From: Polynucleobacter necessarius
GTDB taxonomy: Bacteria > Pseudomonadota > Gammaproteobacteria > Burkholderiales > Burkholderiaceae
Length of the DNA: 64,000 nucleotides
Direction of reading: 5' to 3'
Assembly: GCF_900095215.1 (NCBI RefSeq)
Contig: NZ_LT606949.1
Coordinates: 978,093 to 1,042,092, forward strand
The notes under the pieces were generated by a model. That model worked only from the letters and a program-made list of their open reading frames with translations, searched no databases and was not told where the DNA came from. The translations under genes were made by a program, and so were the position numbers. Shown in pieces: positions 32,550 to 41,808 of the stretch. How positions within the stretch are numbered: position 1 is the first letter of the stretch; every line of letters starts with the position of its first letter.

Positions 32550-33527
32550 ATGAAGAAATTTTTGTTTTCTGGAATTGCTGCAGCCATAGCCGCCACCGCA
32601 TTCCTCAGCACCACTGCCCTAGCTCAAAAAGATTGGCCCACCAAATCCATTACCTTAGTCACTCCATTTGCCGCTGGCGGCCCTACTGATTCAGTAGCAC
32701 GCTTAATTGCCGTCCCTATGGGTCAAGCGCCTGGACAAACCGTTGTCGTTGAAAACGTCAACGGCGCTGGTGGAACGATTGCCAGCACCAAAGTAGCGCG
32801 CGCTGCTCCTGATGATTACACCATCTACCATATGGGAATGGCAACGGCAAACGCGTTGTATGACAAGCTCCCATACGACACGCTAAACAACTTTGAATAC
32901 ATTGGCCAAGTTGCCGACGTGCCAATGGTCCTCTTACGCAAGAAAGACCTGCCTGTCAACAACTTTAAAGAGCTCGAAGCCTATATCAAAGCGAATGGCT
33001 CAAAGGTCACGATGGCAACGCGGGCCCTGGCGCCGTTTCACAGCTATGCGGACTGCTATTTCAGAGCCGTATGGGTGTGAAGTTAACCAATATTCCTTAC
33101 AAGGGAACTGGCCCTACCCTCACGGATTTATTGGGTGGTCAAGTTGACCTGCTTTGCGATCAAACTACCCAAACCATCCCCTACATTAAAGATGGTCGTG
33201 TAAAAGCGTTTGGCACAACCACTCTCAAACGCTTGCCAGCCATCTAAAATGTTCCCACCTTGGGTGAGCAAGGCTTAAAAGGCTTCGAAGTTAAAGTTTG
33301 GCATGGCATGTACACACTACAAGGCGTTCCTAAGCCAATCCTAGATAAGTTGAATGCCGCTTTGAAGATTGCGCTTTTAATACGCCGGATGTAAAAAACG
33401 TCTTGAGGATGCCAATATTGATATCGTCTCACCAGACAAAATGACTCCCAAAGGACTTAGATCACATCTGGAAGCAGAAATTAATAAATGGGGTTCAATC
33501 ATTCGCAAATCGAATATTCCAGATTGA
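32550..33527 (+). pseudogene. Second Bug/TctC-type substrate-binding protein, decayed
   Basis: Paralogous to the intact gene at 3329-4321. The signal peptide (MKKFLFSGIAAAIAATAFLS) and ITLVTPFAAGGPTDSVARL are clear. A frameshift at about 33030 leads to SRMGVKLTNIPYKGTGPTLTDLLGGQ, then a TAA at 33244-33246. More shifts occur near 33370, and the C-terminus (MTPKGLRSHLEAEINKW) reappears in frame, ending at 33527. It closes the decayed catabolic operon and probably supplied its substrate. Confidence 0.88.
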
Positions 33528-33547
33528 GAATGAAATGCAATCAACCA

Positions 33548-33575
33548 AGAGCCAGCGTTATGCTGGCTTTTTTAT
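33548..33575 (+). terminator. Terminator of the decayed catabolic operon
   Basis: AGCCAGC-GTTAT-GCTGGCT followed by TTTTTTATTTT. It marks the end of the 29.3-33.5 kb transcript. Confidence 0.8.
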
Positions 33576-33614
33576 TTTGATGCTTCATTTTTTTAATGCC
33601 AGCCCATCCCATTC

Positions 33615-34235
33615 TTATCCTGGCCTGAACAAATATCCTGAGCGCGCCTTATCGCGACGCCTCCTGTAAAGCGCTCCAATACAAGAAAGTAGCGCCCAAA
33701 TTGCCAGGAATGGATCCAGCAAGTAATCCCATAGATTGGCTGACTCATGCCAATTGGCGGACCAGGCCAGAATAGCAATCGCGATAATCCAAACACCTTT
33801 AGACCAATTCACCAACGCGCAGACCACAGCGAATGCCAAGACTGTCACCAAGAAGAGAATTGAGCCATAACCCCATGCATAAGGATCGATCATTCCCAAA
33901 CCTAAAGCAAAGGGATAAAAACAGAAGGCGATCAGGGCTACTGTCAATTTAAATGCCATAGGCGTTTGCTTATTGGATGGTAGCAATGAACTCCACCACA
34001 ATAAGGTCAACACAATACTTAAATCACCAGTAACGCCACGAACGTATGCGATCAATGGCAACTCCATGCCCAAGCCTAGTGGCCAAAATAATAAATTCCC
34101 GATCAGTAGAACGAGCACCAGCTTAGAGGCAAATGGCAATGGGTTTTTGGAGAATTTTTGCACAGCCCAAATACACACTACCGCAACCGATATCGATAAC
34201 TCGATTAACGCCAAGGTTTGCATTAAGGAATTCAT
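33615..34235 (-). CDS. Membrane protein of unknown function (206 aa)
   Basis: I do not recognise the family. About six hydrophobic segments are visible (for example near 8-26, 38-58, 72-86, 95-112, 120-145 and 150-168). A basic tail (YRRRRDKARSGYLF) is probably cytoplasmic. No catalytic motif is obvious. Its start overlaps the end of the sialidase-like gene by four bases, so it belongs to the same three-gene operon, perhaps as a membrane partner in surface glycan handling. The frame is intact. Confidence 0.65.
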   Translation of the reverse strand: MNSLMQTLALIELSISVAVVCIWAVQKFSKNPLPFASKLVLVLLIGNLLFWPLGLGMELPLIAYVRGVTGDLSIVLTLLWWSSLLPSNKQTPMAFKLTVALIAFCFYPFALGLGMIDPYAWGYGSILFLVTVLAFAVVCALVNWSKGVWIIAIAILAWSANWHESANLWDYLLDPFLAIWALLSCIGALYRRRRDKARSGYLFRPG

Positions 34236-35473
34236 GGTTTAGCCTCCTGACCAGATGCATCCGTCTCAAGCGCTTGCGCTTTACTGAGGGCCCGCTTTAA
34301 CCATGCGCCAGAGAAATAGCGGTGCCGAATTTTTTTACGATCCCAGGTATATACCAAATGCGCATCATCCCCATCTACAGTAATCAAATAAGGGTATGAG
34401 AATTCTTTGCGCTGCACTTCAGGCAAAGCCTCATCATCCTCTAGCACTTCAACGGTTTGCCACTTGCCCAATCTGGAGCTACTCATTAACAAAACCAGCC
34501 GATATCGTCCTGCTTCGATATTGTTTAAAACTAAAATGCGGACTCCATTGCGAAGAATGAGGCCGGTTAGTGCGGAATTCGGATTCGCGATAGGCAAGTC
34601 TGCGGATGACTGCCAACTTTGACCTGTGTTTTGGGTTTGGCTAACGGGAATTTGCTTTGGCAGACCAGAGCTACGCATTTGCCGAAAATAAGCACTGGCG
34701 TCCTGAGCATCATTCACAAAAACTAAAGGCTGAATCGCGCTACGTCCCGAGCTCATGCGGCGCTTATCAATCACCTTGTCCGCATCTACTCTCAAGAACT
34801 CGCCAAAACGCCCTATCCATTCATGATAAGCAGGAACGCCCAGTGAGCCATCAGTAAACATCACGCTAGGTGACTTCACGAGCGTGCTGAGATTCAATAA
34901 AGGAGAACCAATTAAGCGCCGAGGATTGCTCCATGTCAAACCATCATCATCAGAAGTGATTGCGGAAACGGAGCTGCCGGCCCAGCCGCCGATTGAAACC
35001 GTCACAAAGAATAATTGCAATCGCCCATCAGGCAACCTGCTGGGCACTGGATTGCCTACTTTAGCGATGTAGCGCGATAAACCCTTTTCGGCAACAACGC
35101 GATCCATCACAGCAGTCGGAGCACTCCAATTGGCGGATTGAGGATCGTAAACGGAGCTGTATATGGAAACATCGGCCGCACCCTCGCGACTACCCGCGAA
35201 CCAAAATGCCCGAACCGCACCATCCTTTAAGGCGATCAATGAAGCCGCATGCACCGAGGCTGCGCCCGTATCTGGAAGCCAATTAAATTGGGAGGCTGGA
35301 ACAGCGCTTTTAGATGAATTTTTAGTCTTTAGTGTTGCGGCCTCATCCAAGACTTCATCCACCGGAGCTAAAGAAGGGGTGGCAAATGGCGCCCAAGCTG
35401 GACGACTATCAATATGTAAAAAACCGATTACTGCGGCAAGCAATAAGAAACATAAGGCAACGATATGACTCAT
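34232..35473 (-). CDS. Sialidase-like (BNR/Asp-box) exported protein
   Basis: A 413-residue protein anchored or secreted by an N-terminal hydrophobic segment (HIVALCFLLLAAVIGFLHI). It has an exo-alpha-sialidase-like beta-propeller: Asp-box motifs SDDDGLTW near 185 and TQNTGQSW near 290, a SREGAADVSIYSSVYD strand, and a late YPYLITVDGDDAHLVYTW. True GH33 needs an Arg triad I cannot confirm, so activity on sialic acid is uncertain. It lies between a GT39-like glycosyltransferase and a small membrane protein with four-base overlaps on both sides. Intact. Confidence 0.75.
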   Translation of the reverse strand: MSHIVALCFLLLAAVIGFLHIDSRPAWAPFATPSLAPVDEVLDEAATLKTKNSSKSAVPASQFNWLPDTGAASVHAASLIALKDGAVRAFWFAGSREGAADVSIYSSVYDPQSANWSAPTAVMDRVVAEKGLSRYIAKVGNPVPSRLPDGRLQLFFVTVSIGGWAGSSVSAITSDDDGLTWSNPRRLIGSPLLNLSTLVKSPSVMFTDGSLGVPAYHEWIGRFGEFLRVDADKVIDKRRMSSGRSAIQPLVFVNDAQDASAYFRQMRSSGLPKQIPVSQTQNTGQSWQSSADLPIANPNSALTGLILRNGVRILVLNNIEAGRYRLVLLMSSSRLGKWQTVEVLEDDEALPEVQRKEFSYPYLITVDGDDAHLVYTWDRKKIRHRYFSGAWLKRALSKAQALETDASGQEAKP

Positions 35474-37191
35474 CTACAAACATCCTTCACGTTTGATGCA
35501 TCCGGCATAGCAGCTGGGGTAGCAATCAAATACTCGTTAACAAATAAATGCTCACCAATTTTTCCAGATAGCATCTCGACAATTTCTTCATTAGAGTGAC
35601 GCGCGCGCATTTCCATTCTTTGACCAACAATCTGACAGGATTCACAGAGCTCAGGCAGCGCTCCTAATGGCGCATGCACTGCTACTAGAGGATAGCGTGT
35701 CGTCAAGAAATCAATATCACCAGCGTCTTTTGCCAAATAGCCATACAATTTTGCTCCTGGTATTAACAAGCGATATTCCTCATCCTTGGCCCGATAGTCA
35801 CAAGGAATCCAAACCTCTTTATCCTGCAACTGGGCAATCGTTTCTGCGGAATAGCGCCCCAATCGCCCCTCAAGAGGAGTGAGACTACTCGTTAATGCGC
35901 AATACACCAGAAAGCAGGCGGCCAATGCTAGGGTTTTTGTTTGGCTACGCCTAAACAATCCAAGCAACACAACGAGTAAACCAAAACCCATCACAATCCA
36001 ATGACAAGCGGAATAAGTCCATACCCCAGCATCACCCATGAACTGGGAATGCTGGAGATTGATTCCAATCCATAGCAGCAGCGAAAGCACTAACAGCTGT
36101 AGCAGCAAGGCAATACGAAATCCCCATAGCGGCAAGCGATCCCAATGCAAAGCAATCAATGCGGCAAATGCGGGCATCACTGGCAAAAGGTAGCGACCCG
36201 ATCGTTGACTAGGCAAACTAAACACAATCAAGAATGCCGCGATCAGGAGCAGCAATAAAACTTCTTCCAGATTGAGAAAGCGTCGCACGCGCCAACACTG
36301 CATCAAACTGGAAATGAGTACGAAACTAAATAAACCTGCATTAGCAATCGTAGTCAATACCAACAGCCAAATGCTGTCACCCCCTCTAAACCAATCCATG
36401 ACATAGCTGGACTGTCGCGCAGCAAACTTACCAGCATTCTCGCCAAGCACAAACTCTTTCCATAGCGCATTCGGGTTGGGATCTAGGACAAACCACAAGG
36501 CAAAAACCCCTAGAGCGAGTGCTGCGATCATGATTAACTTATATAGATCCCGAATGAGTACTTGTGGAATGCTCCACTGGCGCCAACGCCAGTAGTACAA
36601 GCCCAGAGCAAATGAAGTCGGAACAATATAAGCAAATGATTTTGCAAATAAGGCGATACCGAAACAAATTCCCGCCATTAATGGGAAAAAGACTTTCGAC
36701 TCAAAAGCACTCTTACCCCAATACAAGATCGCAAAAAATGGCACTGAAATCCAAAATACTTCAGGGGGGTCAGCTAAAAATGGACGACCGTAACGATAGG
36801 TCGCAAAAAAGGAGAGCCAAACCAATGCCGCCAAAATTCCTGTTTGTGTTTTACCGCTAAAGCGACGTACCGCCAAAAACAATAAGAACGCTGTTATGCC
36901 GGTGTACACAACACTCGGCCAACGCAAATTAGCCAAAGTCCAATCCTTCGCCCAGTGAGAGCTGGCAATCCCCTGCCAAAAAATCAGCGGTGGCTTGGTA
37001 TTTTTAATGCCCTCCATTTCGGATTGCAGCGGCAACCACTCTCCTGAATCAGCCGTCATGCGCACAATGTGCATATAGGGATATTCATCACCGTTTTTGG
37101 GCGCAAATCGACTATCCAAGCCATAAATATAGGTAAATACACCTAAAAGCAGGATCAATATGGCAGAACGGTCAGCAAATAAGGTGCGCAT
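35470..37191 (-). CDS. GT39/ArnT-like membrane glycosyltransferase
   Basis: A 573-residue multi-pass protein with the features of dolichyl/undecaprenyl-phosphate-sugar glycosyltransferases. It has a first helix, then the periplasmic acidic motif region GDEYPYMHIVRM near 34, KPPLIFWQGI near 66, RWPSVVYTG, and about ten further helices. The C-terminal about 130 residues are soluble and probably periplasmic. It likely transfers a lipid-linked sugar to a surface acceptor (lipid A, glycan or protein); the acceptor is unknown. First gene of a three-gene operon. Intact. Confidence 0.82.
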   Translation of the reverse strand: MRTLFADRSAILILLLGVFTYIYGLDSRFAPKNGDEYPYMHIVRMTADSGEWLPLQSEMEGIKNTKPPLIFWQGIASSHWAKDWTLANLRWPSVVYTGITAFLLFLAVRRFSGKTQTGILAALVWLSFFATYRYGRPFLADPPEVFWISVPFFAILYWGKSAFESKVFFPLMAGICFGIALFAKSFAYIVPTSFALGLYYWRWRQWSIPQVLIRDLYKLIMIAALALGVFALWFVLDPNPNALWKEFVLGENAGKFAARQSSYVMDWFRGGDSIWLLVLTTIANAGLFSFVLISSLMQCWRVRRFLNLEEVLLLLLIAAFLIVFSLPSQRSGRYLLPVMPAFAALIALHWDRLPLWGFRIALLLQLLVLSLLLWIGINLQHSQFMGDAGVWTYSACHWIVMGFGLLVVLLGLFRRSQTKTLALAACFLVYCALTSSLTPLEGRLGRYSAETIAQLQDKEVWIPCDYRAKDEEYRLLIPGAKLYGYLAKDAGDIDFLTTRYPLVAVHAPLGALPELCESCQIVGQRMEMRARHSNEEIVEMLSGKIGEHLFVNEYLIATPAAMPDASNVKDVCR

Positions 37192-37299
37192 AGCTATAGT
37201 GTATAGGGTTTACAAGAAGCCGCCATCAAACTACTGCTACCTATATCTTTGAATGAGCTTATAAGAAATGATTCTGATGCGATTGCCCATTTTTAGACG

Positions 37300-37315
37300 C
37301 ATCTTGTTTAAGATG
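37300..37315. promoter_or_regulatory. Inverted repeat upstream of the sulfide dehydrogenase genes
   Basis: CATCTT-GTTT-AAGATG lies about 58 bp before the cytochrome gene. Its size fits a dimeric repressor site, but no regulator gene is adjacent. It could also be chance. Confidence 0.3.
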
Positions 37316-37372
37316 TTAACTAAATCACCTACAACTGATTGCCTAGCAATTTCCCAAACGGAGAACGACCAT

Positions 37373-37699
37373 ATGCGAGCAAGGTATTTAAAACCTGCAA
37401 CTCTAGCTTTTATATTGAGTGGTTTCGGCCAATGTAGCGGCATTGCCCTCGCGCAAAACGCCGATGCAAGTAATCTATACAAACGGAGTCTTGCTGCGAC
37501 CTGCGCAAATTGTCATGGAACTGATGGCAAAGGAGTGGTTGACGGTGGCATTCCTTTGATTAATAGCCTCCAGATGCTAACTCAACTTAAGGCATTCAAA
37601 ACCGGTTCTCGTGAAGGGACCATCATGCCGCAACTAGCCAAAGGCTACTCTGATGAGCAACTCGAAACCATCGCCAATCAACTTAGCAAGAAACAATAA
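37373..37699 (+). CDS. fccA: Cytochrome c subunit of sulfide dehydrogenase (FccA/SoxE-like)
   Basis: A 108-residue periplasmic class I c-type cytochrome. The start at 37373 (MRARYLKP) is chosen over upstream ATGs because GGAGAACG precedes it and a signal peptide follows, ending near LAQ (28). The haem site CANCH is at 44-48, and the distal Met is probably in GTIMPQLAKGYSDEQL. It lies 14 bp before the flavoprotein gene, so it likely accepts its electrons. Intact. Confidence 0.85.
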   Translation: MRARYLKPATLAFILSGFGQCSGIALAQNADASNLYKRSLAATCANCHGTDGKGVVDGGIPLINSLQMLTQLKAFKTGSREGTIMPQLAKGYSDEQLETIANQLSKKQ

Positions 37700-37713
37700 G
37701 GAGGAAGCCCACC

Positions 37714-38988
37714 ATGGATCGTCGACACTTTATTGGTCAAAGCGCTGCTGCGCTTGGCTTGCTCGCAGGCTTCTCTGGTCAAGCCCGCGCTAATTTACAA
37801 AAAGCAGAAATTCTCGTCATTGGCGGAGGATACGGCGGAGCAACCGCCGCAAAATATCTGCGCTTATTCTCCAATAACACGGCAAAAGTAACCCTCATAG
37901 AACCAAACGCTTCTTTTGTTTCTTGCCCTTTATCCAATTTAGTCGTAGGCGGCTCCCGCACGCTTGCGGACATCACAACACCTTATGACAATCTCAGCAA
38001 ACGACATGGTGTCAAGATGATTCAAGACACCGTCACTGGCATTGACCAAGCCAAGAAAATAGTCAAACTGGCTTCTGGCAAAACTTTGCGCTATGACAAA
38101 GCCATTGTTTCGCCTGGGGTGACCTTAATGATGAAGAGCATCGAAGGTTTGACGCAGGCCAATAAATCAGGCGCTACCTTGCCAGCCTGGAAGGCAGGTC
38201 CTGAAACGACTGCTTTACACAAGCAATTAGCCACTATGCGTGATGGCGGCACCTTTGCCATCAGCATTCCAGAAGCGCCGTATCGCTGCCCCCCCGGCCC
38301 TTATGAGCGGGCTTGTCAGGTCGCGAACTATCTCAAACAAAACAAACCCAAATCCAAAGTGCTGATCCTGGATGCAAACCAGGATGTGATCTCCAAGGGC
38401 GCTCTCTTTAAAAAAGTATGGGCCGAGCAGTACCCAGGAATGATTGAGTACTTACCAAAATACAATGTCACTGCGGTAGATGGAAAAACGAAAACGATTA
38501 AGTTCGAAGTGCAAGATGACATCAAGGCGGACGTTTTAAATCTACTTCCCGCTATGAGCGCCGGTGAAATCGCCGTCAAAACGGGTCTCGCCAATTCGAA
38601 TGGGCGTTGGGTGAATGTCAATTACATCAACTTTGAATCCACAGCGCAAAAGGATATTCATGTGCTGGGCGACTCTATCCAAGTAGCCCAAGCCATGCCC
38701 AAGTCTGGACATATGGCAAACCAATATGCCAAAGTTGCCGCCGCGGCAATTGTGGCTGAACTCAGTGACTGGGAGGTAAACCCCGCGCCTGTGCTTACGA
38801 ATACTTGCTATAGCTTTGTGAATGACAAAGAAGTCATTCATGTTGCAAGCGTGCATCAGTACAACGCAGCCGAAAAGACTTTCAAGCCGGTGCCTGGTTC
38901 GGGCGGCTTATCCCCTGCACCCTCAACACTGGAAGGTGTCTACGCCTGGGGTTGGGCTCACAACATCTGGGCAGATAGTCTGGGTTGA
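37714..38988 (+). CDS. fccB: Flavocytochrome c sulfide dehydrogenase, flavoprotein subunit
   Basis: A 424-residue FAD enzyme oxidising sulfide in the periplasm. It has a Tat signal (DRRHFIGQSAAALGLLAG, ending ARA), a dinucleotide fold (ILVIGGGYGGATAAKYL at 33-49), and cysteines in VSCPLSNLV and TNTCYSFV where FccB/SoxF proteins carry the redox-active pair. The C-terminal domain ends in WGWAHNIWADSLG. The ribosome site is strong (AAGGAGG). Intact, which is notable among many lost metabolic genes. Confidence 0.9.
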   Translation: MDRRHFIGQSAAALGLLAGFSGQARANLQKAEILVIGGGYGGATAAKYLRLFSNNTAKVTLIEPNASFVSCPLSNLVVGGSRTLADITTPYDNLSKRHGVKMIQDTVTGIDQAKKIVKLASGKTLRYDKAIVSPGVTLMMKSIEGLTQANKSGATLPAWKAGPETTALHKQLATMRDGGTFAISIPEAPYRCPPGPYERACQVANYLKQNKPKSKVLILDANQDVISKGALFKKVWAEQYPGMIEYLPKYNVTAVDGKTKTIKFEVQDDIKADVLNLLPAMSAGEIAVKTGLANSNGRWVNVNYINFESTAQKDIHVLGDSIQVAQAMPKSGHMANQYAKVAAAAIVAELSDWEVNPAPVLTNTCYSFVNDKEVIHVASVHQYNAAEKTFKPVPGSGGLSPAPSTLEGVYAWGWAHNIWADSLG

Positions 38989-39005
38989 TCTAACTCAACA
39001 CTTCT

Positions 39006-39030
39006 AAAAAGAGGCGTTCGCGCCTCTTTA
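39006..39030 (+). terminator. Terminator of fccAB
   Basis: AGAGGCG-TTCG-CGCCTCT with an A tract before and TTT after: a stable stem with a UUCG-type loop, 20 bp after fccB. Confidence 0.8.
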
Positions 39031-39085
39031 CATCGCCGCATAGATACCTATACTGAGGAAAACATATTCAATATTTGGAGGCTTA

Positions 39086-39544
39086 ATGAACATGACCCCT
39101 ACCTCACCCAAAGATTCATCTAAATTAGAAGACGCCATTGAAAGATGGACTGTTCCTATTGAAAATTTATTTGTTTCTTTATTTCATCGAATCGCTCTAT
39201 TTAGTATTGGCGCGGCAACCGTTTGGTCGGCGGCTGTTGCATTCCGAGGAATGGTCAACAAAGCATCGATCTCCATTGAAGATCTACTCTTGCTTTTTAT
39301 CTATTTAGAAATTGGCACCATGGTGGGGATTTATTTCAAAACCAACCGCATGCCGGTGCGCTTCTTAATCTATGTAGCCATTACTGCAGTTACTCGCCTC
39401 ATCATTGACTTAGTCAACACCAAACATGAAGCGGATATGCCCATCCTCTTTATGGGATTGACCATTCTGATTCTGGCTTTAGCCAATGCGGTGGTGCGCT
39501 ACGCATCCTTCAAATTCCCCAGCAGAACTGGGGAAAATGAATAA
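39086..39544 (+). CDS. psiE: PsiE-family phosphate-starvation-inducible membrane protein
   Basis: A 152-residue protein with four predicted membrane helices (from about 35, 65, 92 and 118). The PsiE motifs FVSLFHRIALF, IEDLLLLFIYLEIGTMVGIYF and RLIIDLV are present. Function is unknown even in E. coli, where it is PhoB-controlled. I see no good Pho box here. A strong TTGGAGG ribosome site precedes the ATG. Intact. Confidence 0.85.
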   Translation: MNMTPTSPKDSSKLEDAIERWTVPIENLFVSLFHRIALFSIGAATVWSAAVAFRGMVNKASISIEDLLLLFIYLEIGTMVGIYFKTNRMPVRFLIYVAITAVTRLIIDLVNTKHEADMPILFMGLTILILALANAVVRYASFKFPSRTGENE

Positions 39545-40959
39545 GAATTTAGGTCGGAGGCAACGCTCTCAGCATATTGATAAGGGTGTTCACCCCTATT
39601 TAAGCAATTGCGTATGTAATCAATGCTAGTGCGCAAGGAATAGTAGTCGCCGGACATGCGTTTCGAAACCCTAATTTTTTAACGCTTGATATTCGAGCAA
39701 ATTCAATCTCTTTAGATACTCATCTCTCTGCTCGCTACTGTAGCCATCAAGCAATTCCTATTCCAATGCGTTCAGAGAGCCATACAAGCGATTGATCTTA
39801 TTTTGCATTCGCTTGGTCCTGTAACCAGGAAGCGACTGCAGAATAGGTTATGCAATAGCGCAAAAGGGCAGCAGAATGAATACCAGACGATTAATCAGTT
39901 CCGCAAACCAAAACGGCACATAGGTTGATAGTAATGGGTAATGATTATTTTCATAATGCACTGCTATAGAGGGCTATCCGGTAAAACAGAGTCCTTAAAG
40001 GAGGGGGACTCTCCTCTCTCCGAGAAAAATGATCCACGACCATTGATTTCACGAGCCGCCTCTAGAAATCAAAATTGGATCGCCGGATGCATACGATCAT
40101 CCACCAATAAATTTGTCGTAGTGGCAAGCAACTTCATATCCTGTGATGGGAAATTCCGCTTCAGGTCAAATGATCCTTGAGGCACATTCAAAATGTGAAG
40201 GTAAGGAATAATTTTGACGTCAGCCTCAGCGCGCTTAAAGGTGACCAAATGCAAATTAGGATCACTCAATAAGGCCTGAACATTTGGCGCCTCGTAGGCA
40301 TCCACGATAAAAGCGCCGTCAATTTTGCCTGACCTTAGGGCTTTGACCGCCTCGGCATCCGGCAGATATACAAACTGCGGAAGATGATCGAATCCTGATG
40401 CATCTAAAATCCTCGATGCTTGCGCATAAGTGCCACTACCCTGCACACCTATGGAAATAGTCTTTTTGGCCAAATATTTAAAGTGCCCGCTATGCGCCTC
40501 TATTTCACCATTCTTACTTTCAGGACCGCGATAAAAAAACCAGATCGGGTCGTAAGCGATAGCGCCCAGAGATTGCACCCCTTTTACCTCTTTGGTATGA
40601 GCGACTCCAGCCTGAACGAAAGCGGCCTAAATAGGATCGTTGCGATCAGCTAGGCGATGAATATTTTCGTGAGCACCGTTAGTCGGCACTAGCTCTAACG
40701 TAACATCCTTCTTTGCAAAATAGTCAGCATACTTTTTTCCGAGAGCCTCATATGACCCACCAGCAGATCCAGTTGCGAGCTGAACGTGATTAGGGGGTGG
40801 AGGATCCGCGTACCACCAGATCCCCATGAGGATGCCCAGGAGAAGCAGGAGCAGAGGCCAAGCCTCCTGAAGAAACTGAGTAAAGTCACTCCACCTCTCC
40901 TGAGCAGCCTCAGAAAGACCAAAGAATGTTTCTTTGATATCTTGTTTAAAACTTCCCAT
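39545..40959 (-). pseudogene. TAXI-family TRAP transporter solute-binding protein, decayed
   Basis: Starts MGSFKQDIKETFFG with a membrane anchor (PLLLLLLGILMGIWW), then VQLATGSAGGSYEALGKKYADYF. In-frame TAG at 40627-40629 (NDPI-stop-AAFVQAGV, formerly Gln) and TGA at 40069-40071 (IQF-stop-FLEAAREI) follow. A frameshift near 39973 moves on to HYENNYPLLSTYVPFWFAELIN, then TAA in CAIA-stop-PIL, TAG in LE-stop-ELLDGYS, and a shift near 39680 before LRTSIDYIRN. The ancestral protein would have been about 470 residues. The whole 520-bp stretch between psiE and the largest fragment is therefore its 3' half; the exact end is uncertain. Confidence 0.87.
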
Positions 40960-41045
40960 GTGCTACCGATCAGCAATTTTAGTTCAAGCTAATGATAATA
41001 GGCTTATCCAAACCCCTTCAATTGGCTCCTGAACACCCTTAAATC

Positions 41046-41754
41046 ATCCTCATTCTCAGAAAATCCCAAGATCGAGGCTATGCCGACCATGGCTGGCTTA
41101 AAAGCTTTCACTCCTTTTCCTTCGCCGGCTACCATGATCCTCGCTTTATGGGGTGGGGTAACTTACGAGTAATCAATGAGGATCGTGTTACTGCAGGCAT
41201 GGGCTTTGGCAAACATGGTCATCGCAATATGGAAATCATTAGCTATGTGCTCTCTGGAGAAGTGGCGCCTCAAGATAGCATGGGTAATATTAAGTCCATT
41301 CCCCCCTGGGGACGTACAACGCATGAGTGCTGGCAGTGGCGTAACGCATAGCGAATTCAATCACGACAAAGATCAAACTACCCATTTTTTACAAATCTGG
41401 ATAGAGCCTAATGTTTTCGATATTGAGCCTAGCTATGAGCAAAAAGCTATCCCGGTAATCGAAAAAGATGGGGTATTACGTGTGATTGCCTCGCCCACCG
41501 GTGATGCTGGTGCCGTAAAAATTCATGCTGATGCTATTGTGTATGCCGGACTATTTAATGGCGCTCAATCAGCAACACTGTCGCTTAATCCAAAGCGTAA
41601 GGCCTATGCTCACTTTATCCGCTGGTCACTAACCATTACCATTAATGGCCAGCAATTAAGTAGTGGAGACGCCCTATTGATTGAGAACGAATCCATCCTG
41701 AAAATAGGCGGTGGAGTTAATACAGAAGTGCTGATTTTTGACTTGAGTCATTAA
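41046..41754 (+). pseudogene. Pirin-family protein, start codon lost and frameshifted
   Basis: A cupin of the YhaK/pirin type. The N-terminus LILRKSQDRGYADHGWLKSF is complete, but the position of the initiator is ATC (41046-41048). The first cupin motif GFGKHGHRNMEIISYVLSGE is intact. At a run of six C near 41304 the frame shifts, and it resumes as PPGDVQRMSAGSGVTHSEFN and continues to TEVLIFDLSH. Both lesions prevent a full-length protein. Pirins are non-haem iron proteins of varied or unknown role. Confidence 0.85.
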
Positions 41755-41808
41755 TTCATGCGGAAGCTCAGCATACGATCTGGTCATTACGCCTGAGACC
41801 CAAAAATC

